Shown here: piece by piece, positions 1-11,822 of the stretch
How the letters are laid out: each line of letters starts with the position of its first letter
How positions within the stretch are numbered: position 1 is the first letter of the stretch
Assembly: GCA_003024175.1 (NCBI GenBank)
Contig: MDYQ01000141.1
Location: 1 to 64,000 of the forward strand
Direction: 5' to 3'
DNA length: 64,000 nucleotides
Source of the DNA: Planoprotostelium fungivorum
Taxonomy: Eukaryota; Evosea; Variosea; Cavosteliida; Cavosteliaceae
Program-made: the position numbers and the translations under genes
Notes under the pieces: generated by a model
The model's database searches: none
Told to the model about the DNA's origin: nothing
Seen by the model: only the letters and a program-made list of their open reading frames with translations

Positions 1-880
1 GAGGGCAAGGGTGATCTCTTTTTCAAGTGATGTGGCAGAGGGCAGTCCGCCTGGGGTCTTTTGAAGCTCAGAGGCATCTAGCTAACTGTGTACCTGTCAA
101 GCATGGATATACATGGCGTTGAAGCAGAAAAGTGTGTTGTACTTGATGCTTCCATCAGCTTGTGAGTGACATCATCTTCTCCGCGTCGAGTATGTCTATG
201 ATGATGGGACGCGTGCGTGAAGAATGTTCAGGCTCGAATCGTCAAGTGCATTGTAGCAAATGACAATCGCTTTGAAGACAAGAGAGGAATGATTTATGGT
301 ACAGAAATTGAGAATACCTGGTGAAATTCATACGATCCGTTCTAATTATTCTGGGGGTTGAGCCCAAAACTTGACAGTGCTTCTCTGAGACTCTCTTCAA
401 CAGGACAACTGCTTCTCGTCATCGTCAGCGAGGACCTCTCGCAGACATCGAATCACCTGGAGGATTGGCGAACGTTCTCTTGTGAGACATCCTGGAGGGA
501 GTGACAATCTCGTCAAGTTTGTGGCGTCGAGGCATCCAAGTAAATCAGTGGACGAGTTGGGATCGGCTGTGATCACAGAATGTGTAACAGATCGACCTTA
601 CTCTTCATTCTGTCTTTTGACGGATGGAATTTTTATTGTGATGCGGAATCAAAGATGTGAATTCTTCGCTGCTCTCTGCGGAGGGAAGTGGAATGGTGAT
701 GATGTGGAAGTCGTGATCACCTGGTGACGATCATTCATTTGGGTCTGGCGTCGAGTTTCCATATTCTCTCAAGCTTATCGGCACCTCCTCGGCCGTGTCA
801 GTTCGGCAAGTGATCTTCACGCCTTCTTCATTCAGGCAGTGCTGCACTCTTCCTCATTCTCCGTGCTTCTTCTTCTCAAC
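1..880. other. No supported gene; weak remnants
   Basis: Only short ORFs are present and none looks like a conserved protein. A stretch near 215-260 (ggctcgaatcgt followed by a degenerate tgcat...aatgacaatc) resembles 3578-3625, and the cacctggtg words near 717 and 3670 also match. This segment may therefore be a decayed relative of the flank of the gene at 2414-3628. No promoter, tRNA or repeat array is recognisable. Confidence 0.4.
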
Positions 881-2401
881 GAAGAACTTGATCAGCTCGA
901 TATGAAAGAATCGACTCCAATTCTAGTCATCACACTCGTCCGAGAACACCTCGACAGAATCCATCTTTCGATTGCTGATGTAGAAATGTCATCAAGAGCG
1001 ATGCTCCTCCTTTGTCTGTATGACGTGTGAGATAGTCCATCGCATGTCTGGAAGAGAATAAAGGTGTCACCATACATCATCCAGTGTTTGACGACATTGT
1101 TTGTAAAGCCTTGTGTAAAAATCGTCTCCATATTTCCGTGCGCTGCATATGATGGCAATGTCCTTGACGATCTTCAGAGCATCAGACCGAGTCATATCCA
1201 CCATATCATCTAGGTCTGGCTGTACATACACTCAGTCACGACTCACTTCAATCACACACCTCTATCATCCTCCCATCTGCTCGTTGATCCTCCCAACGCT
1301 CATCGTTGGAGAAAAACCTGAGTGGGGGATCTGACTCTTCCCAATCTTCGTCGAATGATTCTTCCAAATCTTCGTCATCGATTGTGCATTCCTCAGAATA
1401 TCGATGGGTGTCGATTCCTCCACGGACACTCCCATATTTCTCGTCTACACCGATGCACAGCCTTCCGATGCGCGGTATCACGCCTATCCTGTATACAGAC
1501 AGGTTTGCACGGAAGAGGTAGGGTATGTCCATGCAGTCCTGAGACGACTGTACGTGTCATTCGGTATATTGACACGAATTTGGACTCACCACTTTCTTGG
1601 GTACATCGTACAACTCCAATTCTGTGGAATGATGTGTGCAGAACTCTTGGAAGCGTCGTTCAGCTGTACCGTACAAGAAGTCTGTAGCACCTTGTACCAT
1701 CCGCAGAACTCTTTGGACAGACGATCCTGCAGTCTCACTGCTAGTATGTAAAACTCCTCCTTCTCTGATTGTGCACGAAAGATCCATCTGCTTACACTCT
1801 TCATCATCTGTTTACGCGTCAGTTTGTCGCTCTCAATGATCTGTGGATCGCTCACTTGACATGTTTCCTCCTGTTGAAATTGCTGGCCGCAGTGATTGAA
1901 TGTGAGGAAGAGTGATCTCACGTCGAAGATTTTCTCAGAGGCCAGTCGTTATACCAGGCCGCTCGTTCTTCAAATGTGATTCTTCGATCAACTGTCTCCT
2001 TTCTAAATTGTCATCTGTTGTGGGAATCGATGGGAGACTTACAGTTGTCTCTCTGAATCCTGCGATTTCTATAGATCTATCGAGCCCTCTGTGATGCCCA
2101 AAATACCTCCCTGTTGGTCGTGGGATAAATTTGGGCAATCCCTGAGAAGTATACTTCCAACTGTTGTCTCAATGCCTTGAACTATTCTTGTAATTTCATC
2201 AACTGAAAACACTCGACGATCTGTGTCAATGTGATTGATGATGGAAATTGTTCGAGCAGTCCGAATCCTGTGAGATGAGGAGACAGAAAAATCATCTGAG
2301 CGTTTCGAGTTGTAATCGATAGAGGCAGACATAATTTCACTCATCATAAATGTATCTCCCTTCATCTTCACGTTTGTACGATCGTGTCCGTCCTCACGCA
2401 C
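880..2401 (-). pseudogene. Truncated paralogue of the unknown gene at 25112-27308
   Basis: The minus strand carries in order the same protein blocks as the plus-strand gene at 23379-27308: the MSEIMSASIDY block (about 2340), CPNLSHDQQ (about 2130), the EETCQ exon (about 1860), then VPKK, MDIPYLF, EDLEESFDEDWEESDPPLRF and the SDALKIVKDIAIICSARKY block. Exon-intron boundaries are in the same places. DNA identity looks roughly 90% by eye in the best blocks. Compared with the other copy, it lacks an internal segment (about 110 codons between the RWIF block and the ILAVR-encoding stretch). It also stops early after the QTLDD residues near 1090, so the C-terminal third is missing. It is probably a truncated duplicate and not a working gene. 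The family is not recognised. Confidence 0.6.
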
Positions 2402-2413
2402 AATATGCTGTGA

Positions 2414-3628
2414 TTATCGTTCAACACGACTCTTTCGCATGAACCACCATATCACGGGACAGAGGCGAAGGAGATAGATGAGACAGCAGACACATTCACA
2501 TCTGTATTTAATAAAACTTTCAAATCTGTGGTGACAAGTCCCTCTGTCCCTCACTTGCACCACAAAAGAACAACTCTTGCAAGAGTGACACCTCTCAGCA
2601 GAGACTTGTCCACAAAGCCTCTGAAGGGTTTGTGGGCCCACACGAGCGTCATGAGAGAGATGATGTTGACAGTCCATCTCTCACTTCTGACGATGACCAT
2701 CCTCTCTATGTTGTTCGTCTCTCTGTGACTGCACCGCAGTTCGTCTCTCACCTCCTTCAGCAGGCATTCGACTCTTCTCGATGGACTCTCACTCAATGAC
2801 TGAGCCTCGAGCTCGTCGAGTGTCATCTCACCTTCTTCTATGCGCCTTCAAAGTGATGATGAGGCGTCCCGTGGTCTCAACATCAGAAAAGATGTTTCGG
2901 TCATCTCGTGTACGTGCTCCATCGTGTCGACCTCATCATCACCGATCCTGTGTCGCATCGCTTGTGATCATCGATGCGTGCATGTCGCGATGCATGTGAT
3001 GTCACGACGGTTGATAAGATCGATGAGTTGAATGACGTGAGCATTCATGTGTGTGTCGCTCACCTTCTCATTTCCTCACTCTTCCTGTCATTCATTCCAC
3101 ACACTACCTCTCCCTCCTCGATATCTATGATGGACTTCGACCCTGAGGAGTGATGATCAGACGTGACATCATCATCATCCCTGTCATCTCGACTTAGTCT
3201 CCAATATCTGCACTGTGTCCACGTTTATCTCTTCTCCGACAACATAGACATCGTAGCCGTACTCGAGATGGATGTCACTCCATGTACCTCATCGACTCTC
3301 TCCTCCCATCCAGTCACTCTGCCCGGTCGAATGATCAACTTGCCTTCTTCTCGTGCAGTCGATGTCGAAGAGTGAAGATCTCGATGTATGGACTCATTTC
3401 GTGGCGGTCGATCGAGGCACTTTGAAGTCGTTCGATGGATGAGTTGTGCTGGGTAGTGATGGCAGAGGAGCCAGATCTCTTTTCCATCAGTGGTCCTCTT
3501 TTTGTCTCTAACGGATGCACTTGTGTTGTCTGTGATGTGTCAGAGAGTGTTCTGTATATCGAGCGGTCACAGGCGAGGATGTTGTCTAGGCTCGAATCGT
3601 AAAATGCATCTTGCCGAATGAGAATCAA
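2414..3628 (-). CDS. Unrecognised multi-exon gene (low confidence)
   Basis: Several protein-like blocks lie on the minus strand in a consistent order. They are an N-terminal block starting MILIRQDAFYDSSLDNIL (3628 downward), a block with GWEERVDE followed by YGYDVYVVGEEINVD (about 3320-3200), an acidic exon with SDHHSSGSKSIIDIEEGE (about 3170-3090), a block with DTMEHVHEMTETSF (about 2930), and LDELEAQSLSESPSRR (about 2820). They could be exons of one acidic protein, but the splice sites are not all convincing and one proposed intron would be only about 26 nt. No domain is recognised. It could equally be a decaying gene, like its neighbour at 880-2401. Confidence 0.3.
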
Positions 3629-3728
3629 GGTGAGGGGATGAGAGCAATGAGTATGATATGGAAGAGAAGGTCACCTGGTGTTGTTCATTCACTCAGATTG
3701 AGCTCATTCGGCGACAAGTACAAAAAAT

Positions 3729-4080
3729 TCACAATCCACAGGCGGGCATCTTCTCAACTGTAACATTGGTGCTTCTTTCGTCCTTCTCATCGGACAGTTG
3801 CTTCAGCTCAGCAATGATCTTCCGCAGATGTGATAGCACCAATTCTAGCAACTGGCTGAGAGTCAATAGGAGATCGAGGCGATCTTCTCTCACCGATAGT
3901 TTGTTCCACAGCGGCTTTGTGTTGTTCTGTTTGTTCTCTCAAGAAATTATGATATTAACGGATTTTACACACAAACAACCGAAGATCACATCAACACATA
4001 TCGATATGCAGATGGCATGTGTAGTTGACCTCTGCTGCAGAAGAGGGTGGAAGCAATGCGCCACCAAATGAGAAAATCGC
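3729..4080 (-). CDS. Small unrecognised helical protein, 5' end unclear
   Basis: The minus strand reads a convincing last exon (about 3905 to the stop at 3729). It encodes KPLWNKLSVREDRLDLLLT and continues into a leucine-rich amphipathic helix with SQLLELVLSHLRKIIAELKQ. A GT-AG intron (gtcaactac...caaacag) appears to join it to an upstream exon encoding SFGGALLPPSSAAE near 4070. The start codon was not found. The length suggests a small helical or coiled-coil protein. It would be divergent from the BPI-like gene starting at 4247. Function is unknown. Confidence 0.35.
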
Positions 4081-4246
4081 CAAATGAGAGGATTTGATAG
4101 GGACCGTGAATCATGGAGTTACCTCCTTCTCTTCCACGTGCTCTCATCGAAGGCCTCACGTCCACGGGTAAACGGAAGAATTGTCGTAGCTTGTAGACGA
4201 AAACCCAAGTTGCTCAAATCTTTCAAAAAGTCAACACAGATCAGAG

Positions 4247-6069
4247 ATGAAGGCTGGACTGATTATACTCCTATGTATAGCGTCGGTCGTTATAGCACGA
4301 GAGGACGTCAAATATTACAGTCACGCGCCCCTTAGATCATCATTCGACGCTCCCTCTGTACCTGGTGATGCATCGGTTGCGAATCGACAAGACTGAAGAT
4401 TATTCCAAGGTTTCAGTACAGCTTTCAGTCAGAAGGGACTCGATTATGTCAAGACAGTTGGCCTAGACCTATTGAAAAAGGTGATGTCGAAAGCTCAAAT
4501 GCATCTGAATGACACGACGTGTAGAGATTACCCACGTTGGAGGTACCCGAAGTGAATGGAACTACAAAAGTTGCCTCTATCTCGGTCTACTACGAGGTAT
4601 AGTCCCCCTTCCACGTCGCATCGTGACGCCTTGCAGGTCAATAATCTCCATTTCAAAGACATCGAGTTTGGTTCCTCCAAGTCAACATGTGATTCCATTC
4701 GCATCCCAATCACATCGTCATCGACCACATATCTCACTCACAACAGAAAAGACTCGAAGGTCGATGGCTCTCTCGATTGGCACTGGCAGCAGCAGAGTTC
4801 CCCTCACCTGCACGGAAAATGCCGTCTCCAATGTCTCATCTCCATCGTCTCATCACCATCGTCTCATCATCCTCGATCGTCCATCGAGGTGGAAGACTCA
4901 TGATGCAAACAGATTCCAGTTCTTCAGCAGATCGTTCAGCCGGTAGTCTTTGACATCGGACTTGTGAGACAGCCCCTCTTTGCAGATTCTATCGTTCGTT
5001 TCTACGAGGCAGGAGACTCTTACGATCTGGATAACATTCAACCCTGCCCGAAGGAGGAATGCCCCGTTGTAGAATTACCCTTCGAGCTGACGGCATCGAG
5101 GATGGTGCAGATGTACATGTCTGACTTTGTTCCTTCTTCCCTCGCCAGAGCTTTCCTCCTCTCTGGTGAGATCCATTCACTCACATCCATTTCATTTCAT
5201 CCACATCCATTCACATCGATTGACGTTCATTCACGTTCATCTGTAGCCGATCGATTCACACTCATTCACGTTCATTCACGTTCACTCGAATTGAAGTGGA
5301 GCTAGGTCTCTTGCAGTACAGAGTCACACCCGATATGGTTCCATCCACTTTTCCCTTGCAACTCACAATCAAAGATCTCGCTGCCATCTGCCCCAGACTG
5401 GCCAAATTCTACCCGGACAACAAGGCCGAGCTCATCGTCAACGTGACTTCCACCCCCAAAGTCAGATTCGTAGAGGGGAAAGGTGTCGACGTCACCATCG
5501 ATGGTGTCTTATCGGTGAATCCGTCGAGATGATGTGATGAGACGGAGCTGATGGGAGCAGGTGTTGGTGTTGAACGACACGCAGTGGATCGAGGCACTGG
5601 CCATAGAGAATGTAATTCATGCGGATGCCACTGTCAAGCTGGGTGGTTGGTCTGTTTACGGACAGGTGATCACCTCGTCGCATCATCGATCGTCGATCGC
5701 GATCATGCGATCACTCTGACTCATGCATCTTCAGATCTCAAACTTTACCATGACTGCCGCTGTCATTCGTAGCACTATCGGTGAGCCTGAACATGATTCG
5801 ACAATTTCTCAAGTCCACAGGACATGTGGACATCGAACCCGTTCACGCTTCCATCCAATTCATCTTAGATTACGTGAGAGGATTTCGATCGCACGTTGCT
5901 CGTGGACTGACCACTTCAGTTGCTGCCTGCCGCCAACGTCGTACTGAAGACGGGTATCAGCCTGCCCGCCGTGCCTGGTTTCTCCATCGCACAATCGGAC
6001 ATCTCCTACGGCCCCGGGTACTTGTCCTTTGGCTTGGATCTCGCCTACAACGCCACCGCCTTCTTGTGA
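4247..6069 (+). CDS. Secreted BPI/LBP-family lipid-binding protein
   Basis: The start at 4247 gives a clear signal peptide (MKAGLIILLCIASVVIA). After the first intron (4365-4409) the protein reads PGFSTAFSQKGLDYVKTVG, the hallmark N-terminal segment of the bactericidal permeability-increasing/LBP family. Later exons keep the family order: LPTLEVPEVNG, the DFVPSSLARAFLLSG block (about 5105-5166, matching the SDYFFNTA region of animal BPI), FPLQLTIKDLAAICPRLAKFYP (about 5350-5415), and a C-terminal LPAVPGFSIAQSDISYGPGY block ending at 6069. Introns are short (gtgatg...gtgtag, gtatag...ttgcag). The family binds lipopolysaccharide or other lipids in two tubular domains, and in a bacteria-eating amoeba a phagosomal or secreted antibacterial role is plausible (inference). 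The middle exons (4700-4960) are the least certain. The gene converges on the adenylate cyclase. Confidence 0.8.
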
Positions 6070-6200
6070 ATGAAATGAAACGAACGAAGATACAACATTT
6101 ATTACGAGATATGCTGCCAGAATGGAAGCACTTTCCGTCTCTGTCATCTGTGGCCATCCCTTCGTCTCATCAGTCCCTTGTCTTCACACTTTGACTCACC

Positions 6201-9200
6201 TCAAACACCATCATCGTCATCAACCTCTTCGTCGTCCATTTCAGAGGAGTTTCCATCTGACGTCACGCTTCCCACGAGATTCCAATCGACCTTCCTTCCA
6301 TTGCACCAGAAGGTATCCATCATTCCTTTCCCCTTGATGAACACCTTGCCCCTCACTTGTACCTCGTAATTCCTCTGTAGCTTCTCCACCGCCGCCAGCG
6401 TCACCTGAGATATTTCAGCCTTCACTCAAATCGCCTCCCGTCTCATTTACCTGCAATCGATTGCTCAGACACGTGCTGTTCATTCTAGAGCTCGTGTTGA
6501 CGGTATCCCCCCAGATATCGAAGCAGAATCTCTTCGTTCCAACGATGCCACCAGCGCATGGTCCCATGTGGATGCCAGCCTTCCAGGCCGTACTCTCCCT
6601 GAACGTGGCCTTCACCAGGTCGGCCAGCTCGAAAGTGAGATCGACCAAGTCTTCCAAGTGGTTGTCACTCTCGTTGAGGCCACTGATGACGAGGAACGTC
6701 TGTTTGATGCGTTTGATCTTCTCCAACCGAGGTCGAGATATTATCATCTTATCGCAATTGAAGAGGAGTCGTGCATAGTCTTCTACACCGACCGTGCCCT
6801 CCGGTGCGATGGTGAAAAAGAGACATCCACACTGCACGGATTTAACCAAGGGTTTTCAAGTCTACAAAGCTGCTCACCTCTGGATATTGTTCGGCGATGT
6901 ACTGATTATTCGTGGCCAGAGCTTGATAAATCCGATTGGGTAACAGGTGACCGATGAGTCTCTCGGTCTTCGTTCCTGACCTCTTTACAATCTTTTGTAT
7001 GTATCTCGTGATTCGATTCAAAGCATAGAAGGTCTTCATGTCTGTGGAGACAGAGATACAGCTGGTGCTGAGGTACATGGCTGTGAAGAACACTGCTGCC
7101 ATGGGTGGAGTGAGGATGTGCCTGTCCTTGTGAGGAGAAGTTTGAATTTAAAATCGAATGTGACTCACCGCCTCAAGCTTTCTGACGCCGCTGAGACGGC
7201 ACACTCGATGATGATGATGATGAGCGTCAACAGGTGAGACGTCCTCCATTGTAGACCAGGGTGTATGGCAGAGCTGCTGACGATGACACAGAAGATGAAT
7301 TGAATGGATTCGTCCCATTCTGCGGTGAAGAAGGAGGCTCCTATCATACATCCCGACCAAGAGAGGAGGCTCAGAGCTGTGATCATCTCGATGTGTAACC
7401 TGGATAAACCATGCTTTATGACCATCAACTATTATACATCAATACAAGAATTACATTTGTCTCCTTCTCACTTGCGGAAAGAGGGAAACTATCGCGGAGG
7501 CGTATAACGCCCAAGCTCTTCCGTTCATTCCGTGATACAGTAGAGAATTGAAGAGGAGGATGATGAGAGTGATGCTAACGGACCCCGCCAGACTCAGGAG
7601 GATGACGTAAGAGAATCTACGCTTGTCCGTAGTCTCCGCCCAGAAGATATCTTCCATCTGACGATTCACAAAATTTCCAGTCCATCGATTGACCAATGTG
7701 GCGCTTCTGATGATCTGTCTCTCTCAGTGATGCGATGGATAGAATTCATCCACCTTCTCATCTCTCTCTTGCTTCTCTCTCTGACCTCGGAGTAATCTCG
7801 TCTCTTGTGTGGGATCTTTGAACAAGAGAGGTATGACATCGTCGCTGATCTTGGCGTATACCTGATTGGATCAGTCTCTACGAAAATTGAATGCCTCACC
7901 TGAGCGCACTGCAGTTCATCCTCTTGTACCTGAAGGGCGATCTCCTCCCACTGATACTTCTGCCAGTCTCTCACACCGTCCCAGGTTGATCTGTGGATGA
8001 GCACGGACCCCTGTGGACAGAGAGGCTCTAAGATCTCCGCCGTGTTGTAGGCTGGTCCGTATACATCGAAATGCCAACGATAGAGACCTACGACACCGTA
8101 CCAGCAGCTTCCAGATGCTACACCGACGCGAGCGGACAGTGTCTCCTGATTGGTTCAGCAGGAATCGATATCATCTCCTCACGTTCAAGATGTTGTCCGT
8201 CAGTAGAGAGCAGCTGGCCAACATCAGAGCTAGATCGACGCCGCATTGTCTGTGGTCGGGGTTGGGTACAGTCAGGTTTCCCGCGCAAATGTAAGAATCA
8301 CCGATGGTTCGTATCTAAGGATATATCAACTCGATTCCTCATCATCCTTACCTTTTCCATGTTGAAGTTTTCACACAAGAGGTCCATCTGAGAATAGAGA
8401 TCGTTGAGAAAGTCAGCCAGTCGCTCCACCGAGTGACGAGTAGACATGGCAGTGAAGCCGACGATGTCTAACACGATGACCGTCGCATCATCTTTTTGCA
8501 TAACGTTGTTGACCTCTTCGACTTTTGAATCTAAGATTTCTTCTGCGAAAACCTCTGGTACCATGTTCAGCAAGAGCTCTACCAGCTGTGAGGGTTGAGT
8601 CACAGGTGAAATGTCATATCATCTCTCACTTGTTCTTGCTGGATGCGTGCGTCACGAATGGAATTTCCCAGACGCCTCAATTGATCGTCTCCCTTCACAA
8701 CATCAGACGACATGGAGGGTGATGGTCTCGGCGATGATCTGAGGACTCACTGATGCATTTCTAGAATAGAACCCCATGGTCACTTGAACAATGAGGGGGA
8801 AAAATAAAGCCACCATGAGAAGGACCTCGCGGGCGATCTGAAGACCAGGTTTGGACGAGATGCTGATGCGAATGGTGAATGCGACCAAGTCGACGATGAT
8901 GCTGTATTTCTTGTGCTCGGAAGTGTAGCCCGTTCTGGTGCAGATCACTGGGTCATTCAGCGGAGCACCTGTGACAGTGATCTCACCTAAAAGGAGCTGA
9001 ACTATAATAGTGTATACGATATACTCTTGGAAGGGAAAGGAGATCCACCACAGGATGATCATCAGGTTTATGATCAAATGGACGTTGATGGCTACGGAAA
9101 ATAATGTCGGGCTGGGGATCAGAGAGACTCCCAAATTGATGAGAGACGTCACTGACGTGACTAGAAAACCTATCGCTATAGATCTTCAGCCTTGAAGGCA

Positions 9201-9630
9201 AATGTAATTCCTCACCAAGTGGATCGCCGGCCGATCTCTGTCCAGAAACCACCGACGTGATGTATAAGATCATCCAACAACAGGCGTAGACGAGTATGAA
9301 GAATCTGAGCCCTCTCCGCTCGTCCCAAATGAGCTGCTTTCTCAGCCGATATTTCTCCGATGTGGTTACTTTGTCTCTCTCAACCTCTTCTGTGGCCTCT
9401 CTTGGAGTCACCGCCCAAAGTGGTCGATCATACACATTCTCCTCGCTGATGTTTACTGCGCTCTGAGCTGCAGACGAATGATTTGTGTATCGGCTTCTCC
9501 TAGACTGCACTCGGCTAGATAGAGACCTGAATTTGACGGTTGGAATGACGCATTCTCTGCGATTGACGTACCTCGTGAAACTCACAGACTGAGGGCGGAG
9601 CGTGAAATGACCTCCTGAAGAATCACTCAT
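6201..9630 (-). CDS. Two-cassette membrane adenylate cyclase (ACA-like)
   Basis: The gene makes cAMP from ATP and is a membrane protein with the layout N-tail, TM block 1, C1, TM block 2, C2, as in Dictyostelium ACA and animal adenylate cyclases. The start is MSDSSGGHF at 9630. TM block 1 spans about 9330-8710. C1 (about 8600-8000) has the metal-binding VIVLDIVGFT aspartate and the TIGDSYICAGN aspartate. TM block 2 spans about 7690-7000. C2 (about 6850-6200) has EKIKRIKQTFLVISGL, whose lysine matches the adenine-selecting position, then FDIWGDTVNTSSRM, which supplies the adenine-contacting Asp plus the transition-state Asn and Arg. Both half-sites therefore look complete and ATP specificity is expected. 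Exons are separated by short introns. The last exon ends in an acidic tail (EMDDEEVDDDDG). The gene shares a 269-bp divergent upstream region with CDK11. Confidence 0.88.
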
Positions 9631-9899
9631 AAGCCCAGTGTGGCTTCTCTGAACGCTATTGAATCACCAGTGTGGAGCAAAATGAATGCTGCAGAACAAC
9701 AGCCCGAGATATCAGGGCACTATATTTAGACATATCATCTCTCTCCATTGAACACCACCGATAGCATTATCATGAGTACAGAGGGACCTGCTAACAGCCA
9801 TCGCTGAATTTAGGCTTCAAACCAAATGATTGGATGGTTAAATGTTCGAAAATAAAATTGATATATTAAATTTTCACATCACATCACATCATCGCGAGA
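9631..9899. promoter_or_regulatory. Bidirectional promoter region, adenylate cyclase / CDK11
   Basis: Two divergent genes start at 9630 (minus) and 9900 (plus). The 269 bp between them must hold both promoters. An AT-rich tatattta lies near 9721 and an AT-rich run (aaaataaaattgatatattaaatttt) precedes the CDK11 start. No factor site is recognised. Confidence 0.4.
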
Positions 9900-11676
9900 T
9901 GGGTGATGCTGCAGAGAATCCGGCGATTCGAAAGAAGAAGGAGACTATACCTGCTTATCTAGGTCTTCTTTCAGGATGTCGATCGGTGAGCAGCACAATG
10001 GTGGTGATGATTGTGAACAACATATCAGGTCAACAACTATAAGAGATTGAATCGAGTACAAGAGGGAACGTATGGTGTCGTTTTTCGAGCGCAAGACATT
10101 GTCACGAAGGAGATCGTCGCGCTGAAGAAGGTGTATCTCGTGTATTTCTCGTCCGTCGACTAAAACAGAAGAGGTTAAAATGGACAGAGAAACAGAAGGC
10201 TTTCCCATCACTTCATTGCGGGAGATATCGATCCTTCTGACATTCAAACATCCCAACATTGTCGACGTCAAGGTCCGATCTTTCAGCTATAATCATCTCA
10301 TCACATCATCTGATGTCACATTCATTTTCTCATTCGGCATTAGGAAGTCGTCGTGGGTTCAAAAACAGACTCCATCTTCATCGTGATGGAGTTTGTAGAT
10401 CACGATCTGAAGGATCTGATGAAAGACATGAAACCCGACACGAGGTGATATGCGTCGATCACATCTCATCTGACCTTCTAAAGATTCCTCGCATCCGAAG
10501 TCAAATGCCTCATGATCCAATTGCTGTCTGCTATGGCTCATCTTCACGAGAATTGGATCATACACAGGTAACATCCATCACCGTCACTCTGTCCAATTCA
10601 TCGTCCACAAAAAATGCATCGTTTCATAGACGACAATCTAAGCACAATAGTTGAATGATAAATATATCCATCCAATCATCACAATTACATATATCAATCG
10701 AAACTCGTTCGATTTTCCTCCGACAGTTGATCATAATACCATTCAAAATTTGAATCGAATCACACGACGACACAATCGAAACGAATACAACACGCATTGA
10801 CCCACTTCAGAGATTTGAAGACATCCAATCTTCTGTACAACAACCGAGGCATCCTCAAAGTGGCCGATTTCGGTCTAGCCAGAGAATACGGCTCACCGCT
10901 GAAAGGTTACACCCCCACAGTAGTCACCCTGTGGTACAGAGCCCCCGAGCTCCTCCTCGGTGAAGTTGAGCCCGTTCCCACCTTTTTTAACTCTCGAGAA
11001 GGTACGAAGCTGTACACACCGGCCATAGACATGTGGTCCGTCGGCTGCATCTTTGCTGAATTGATCACGAAAGAGGCTCTCATGCAGGGGAGGAGTGAGA
11101 TCGATCAGTTGGACAGGATGTGCAGGCTGCTGGGGCCACCCAACGAGCAGACCTGGCCGGGCATGAAAGATTTACCCCTGGCTAAATCGTTCAATTTCAG
11201 TCGGAAATTGGAGGGTGATCTCAGGTGATCGAGATTGTTTCGATTTGTGATGCATCCATCATCTGATCATCACATCACGATCGACATCACACAAGTACAT
11301 CCGATCGTGATCACGATCATCACATGACGATCCAACATCACATGCCTCTCCGATCATGATCACGACCCATCATCATCATCATCATCATCATCATCTCCAT
11401 CGACTGAAAGAATTGTACAGACAGAAGATGGGAAGTCAAATCACAGAGAACGGCTATCGGCTCCTCAGCAGCCTCCTCGCTTGGGACCCTGAACAACGCC
11501 CGACGGCCGCAGAAGCCCTGGCTCATCCATACTTCACCGAATCACCCGCGAAGAAAGTGGAGTTCATGCCAACGTGGCCTTCTGCACACGACGGATCGTC
11601 CAGGAAGAGAGGAAGGGAGGATGCAATCGATGAGGCGGCCTTGCAGAAGAAGTTGGCTTCCGTCATGAAGAGATAG
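9900..11676 (+). CDS. CDK11: Cyclin-dependent kinase 11 (PITSLRE kinase)
   Basis: The cyclin-binding helix reads [10 protein letters not shown] (about 10200-10230), the signature that names the PITSLRE/CDK11 family, which acts in transcription and pre-mRNA splicing. The P-loop is [12 protein letters not shown], the ATP lysine is in IVALKK, the catalytic loop is [10 protein letters not shown] (split by an intron), the metal loop is [15 protein letters not shown], and the activation loop ends [18 protein letters not shown]. The C-lobe continues [17 protein letters not shown] and ends HPYFTESP. Human CDK11 matches almost block for block. The long N-terminal RS/RE-rich arm of animal CDK11 is absent; only about 30 residues precede the kinase domain. 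Introns include 9986-10028, a 243-nt intron 10568-10810, a stop-free 42-nt intron 10960-11001, and 11225-11420 with an (ATC)n run. The start at 9900 follows an AT-rich leader. Confidence 0.93.
10960..11001 (+). other. Stop-free 42-nt intron in CDK11
   Basis: The segment starts gtgaag and ends ctcgagaag after a pyrimidine tract with TTTTTT. It is 42 nt (3n) and has no in-frame stop. Removing it joins LLLG directly to [13 protein letters not shown], which is the family spacing. Keeping it inserts 14 residues not seen in CDK11 relatives. It is therefore an intron, although a simple ORF call reads through it. Confidence 0.7.
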
Positions 11677-11822
11677 ACGTGATGGCGATGACCGTGATGA
11701 CGAGATGATGGACGAAGAGAGTGAAAAGTATAAATTTTATCTTCAAGTGAAGAGGGAGTGATGGATTACAACTGTGTCGATTTTTATCTGTTCGATTGTT
11801 GAACGCTGGGTACACTTGTGCA

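Noticed and set aside
4556-4903. 115-codon ORF through the BPI gene
   Set aside because: Mostly intron read-through. Only the segment with NNLHFKDIEFGSSKS and perhaps KDSKVDGSLDWHW fits the BPI exons.
11370-11396. (ATC)n run as a possible regulatory or CRISPR-like repeat
   Set aside because: It is a simple trinucleotide tract inside a CDK11 intron. There are no spacers, and the setting is eukaryotic.
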